The notes below the pieces were generated by a model. The model did not search any database, was not told the origin of the DNA, and saw only the letters and a program-made list of their open reading frames with translations. From Micromonospora ureilytica (GTDB lineage Bacteria; Actinomycetota; Actinomycetes; Mycobacteriales; Micromonosporaceae), in contig NZ_JADOTX010000001.1 of the NCBI RefSeq assembly GCF_015751765.1, positions 2,108,001 to 2,172,000 of the forward strand: 64,000 nucleotides of DNA, written 5' to 3'. Positions 63,178-64,000 of this stretch are shown here, in pieces (within the stretch, counting starts at the first letter, position 1; every line of letters starts with the position of its first letter). The position numbers were made by a program, and so were the translations under genes.

Positions 63178-64000
63178 GCCCCCGGTCGCCGCTCCGACAC
63201 GCCCACAGCTGCTGCGACCACGCGAGGGGGTGCAGCCGACCACCTCCACGGAGCTCTTCTTCGACCTGGTCTTCATCTTCACCATCACCCAGTTGTCGCA
63301 CTACCTGCTGGCGCACCTGGACTGGCGGGGCGCCGGGCGTACCGGCCTGTTGCTGGCGCTGGTGTGGCTCGTCTGGGTTTACACCACCTGGCTGACCAAC
63401 TGGCTGAATCCGGACCAGGGGCCGGTACGGACGATGCTGATCGGGGTGGGGCTGGGCAGCCTGCTGTTGTCGGCGGCGATTCCGGAGGCGTTCGGCTCGA
63501 CCGGCCTGCTCTTCGCGTTGGTCTACGTGGTCGTGCAGGTGGGCCGCACCCTGTTCGCGTTGTGGGCGGTGCAGGGCAGCCCGTGGCTGGTGGCCGGATT
63601 TCAGCAGTCGCTGCCGTGGATCGCCGGGACGTCGGTGCTCGTGGTCCTCGGTGGCCTGGTCGGCGGTGCCGCCCGGGACGCGGTGTGGGCGGCGGTGATC
63701 GTGATCGAGGTGGTCGGGCTCTCGATCGGCTATCCGCTGCCGGGGCGGGGACGCAGCCGACCCGAACGGTGGATGGTGGAGGGTGGGCACCTGGCCGAAC
63801 GGTGCGCGGCGTTCGTCCTGATCGCGCTGGGGGAGTCGATCCTGGTCACCGGCAGCACCCTCACGTCGCACGTGGACCTGGTGACGACCGGGGCGTTCCT
63901 GCTGGCGTTCGGCGGTTCGGTGGCGCTGTGGTGGGTGTACTTCGCCCGCTCGGCTCCGGCCGCCACGGAGGTCATCGCCCATGCCGGAGAGCGCACCGGC
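63164..64000 (+). CDS. Low-temperature-requirement A (LtrA) family protein, 3' end off the window
   Basis: From GTG 63164 (overlapping the previous stop by 14 bp) the frame stays open to the edge. The visible 279 residues begin with a basic arm and the LtrA signature STELFFDLVFIFTITQLSH. At least six hydrophobic helices follow, with EGGHLAERCAAFVLIALGES and SVALWWVYFARS. LtrA proteins are multi-pass membrane proteins of uncertain function. The stop lies beyond the window. Confidence 0.88.
   Translation, partial: MTPSRPPVAAPTRPQLLRPREGVQPTTSTELFFDLVFIFTITQLSHYLLAHLDWRGAGRTGLLLALVWLVWVYTTWLTNWLNPDQGPVRTMLIGVGLGSLLLSAAIPEAFGSTGLLFALVYVVVQVGRTLFALWAVQGSPWLVAGFQQSLPWIAGTSVLVVLGGLVGGAARDAVWAAVIVIEVVGLSIGYPLPGRGRSRPERWMVEGGHLAERCAAFVLIALGESILVTGSTLTSHVDLVTTGAFLLAFGGSVALWWVYFARSAPAATEVIAHAGERTG

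Overview
This window is a chromosomal segment from a high-GC (about 70-75 %) actinomycete. The best fit is Micromonospora or a close relative in Micromonosporaceae. The evidence is: frequent GTG starts; an RbpA gene; separate lnt and polyprenyl-phosphate mannosyltransferase genes side by side; mycothiol-type DinB/MDMPI proteins; a DUF397/XRE pair; and a SigE-family ECF sigma factor. I see no rRNA, tRNA, CRISPR array or prophage.

Layout. 1-5.3 kb: a tightly coupled catabolic operon, with every junction a 4-nt start/stop overlap. It encodes an amidohydrolase (cut by the window edge), lysine 5,6-aminomutase KamD/KamE, the hotdog enzyme 3-aminobutyryl-CoA ammonia-lyase (Kal) and a MutL-like ATPase that probably reactivates the B12 enzyme. 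5.8-9.4 kb: a conserved actinobacterial block of lnt, ppm1, fxsA and convergent rbpA, with a 16-bp-stem terminator between fxsA and rbpA. 9.6-20.8 kb: a coiled-coil Zn-finger protein; a TetR regulon (sugar-type MFS permease, TetR, flavin monooxygenase plus SDR) with matching operators in both promoter regions; LysE; DUF1992; GNAT; MFS; AraC and others. 20.9-25.1 kb: an ABC exporter and a TetR/NAD(P)-oxidoreductase pair.

25.2-30.2 kb: a rifampicin monooxygenase (Rox) preceded by a 19-residue leader ORF and a hairpin, an S9 peptidase, then an ArsR-ArsC fusion with a VOC protein. 30.2-38 kb: an accessory, partly decayed island. It holds a frameshifted APH kinase, an AT-rich patch with direct repeats 21 bp apart, a 4-kb STAND-NTPase/TPR gene split by a frameshift, an HNH nuclease, proline iminopeptidase, the orphan C-terminus of a dapA-like gene and a nucleotidyltransferase. 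38-48.9 kb: small regulator/enzyme units, including ArsR-SRPBCC-RibD, LysR/MFS, an NmrA-like gene behind a four-half-site operator, SDR/XRE, Rrf2, GT39 and an aldo/keto reductase with DinB. 49-50 kb: a second decayed spot with IS21-type transposase debris ending exactly at a 23-bp-arm palindrome, followed by a broken peptidase E.

50-64 kb: an MFS pump, a SigE-like ECF sigma factor with its membrane anti-sigma-like partner, a small Zn protein, XRE/DUF397, VOC-TPR, DUF2087, MarR with a DUF6069 membrane protein, GNAT, a tyrosine recombinase, VOC, a PQQ-propeller membrane protein, an AidB-like acyl-CoA dehydrogenase, a membrane-anchored hypothetical and an LtrA-family protein cut by the right edge.

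How the pieces work together: the left operon implies vitamin B12-dependent lysine catabolism, with earlier genes to the left of the window. Many of the other loci pair a one-component regulator with an enzyme or pump, and in several of these the operator can be read directly (12.2/12.9, 24.35, 28.99, 39.5, 43.4 and 56.9 kb). The strongest candidates for unrecognised biology are the Rox leader/hairpin, the STAND/HNH/nucleotidyltransferase island and the 14-bp-phased operator array. All functions are inferred from sequence alone.
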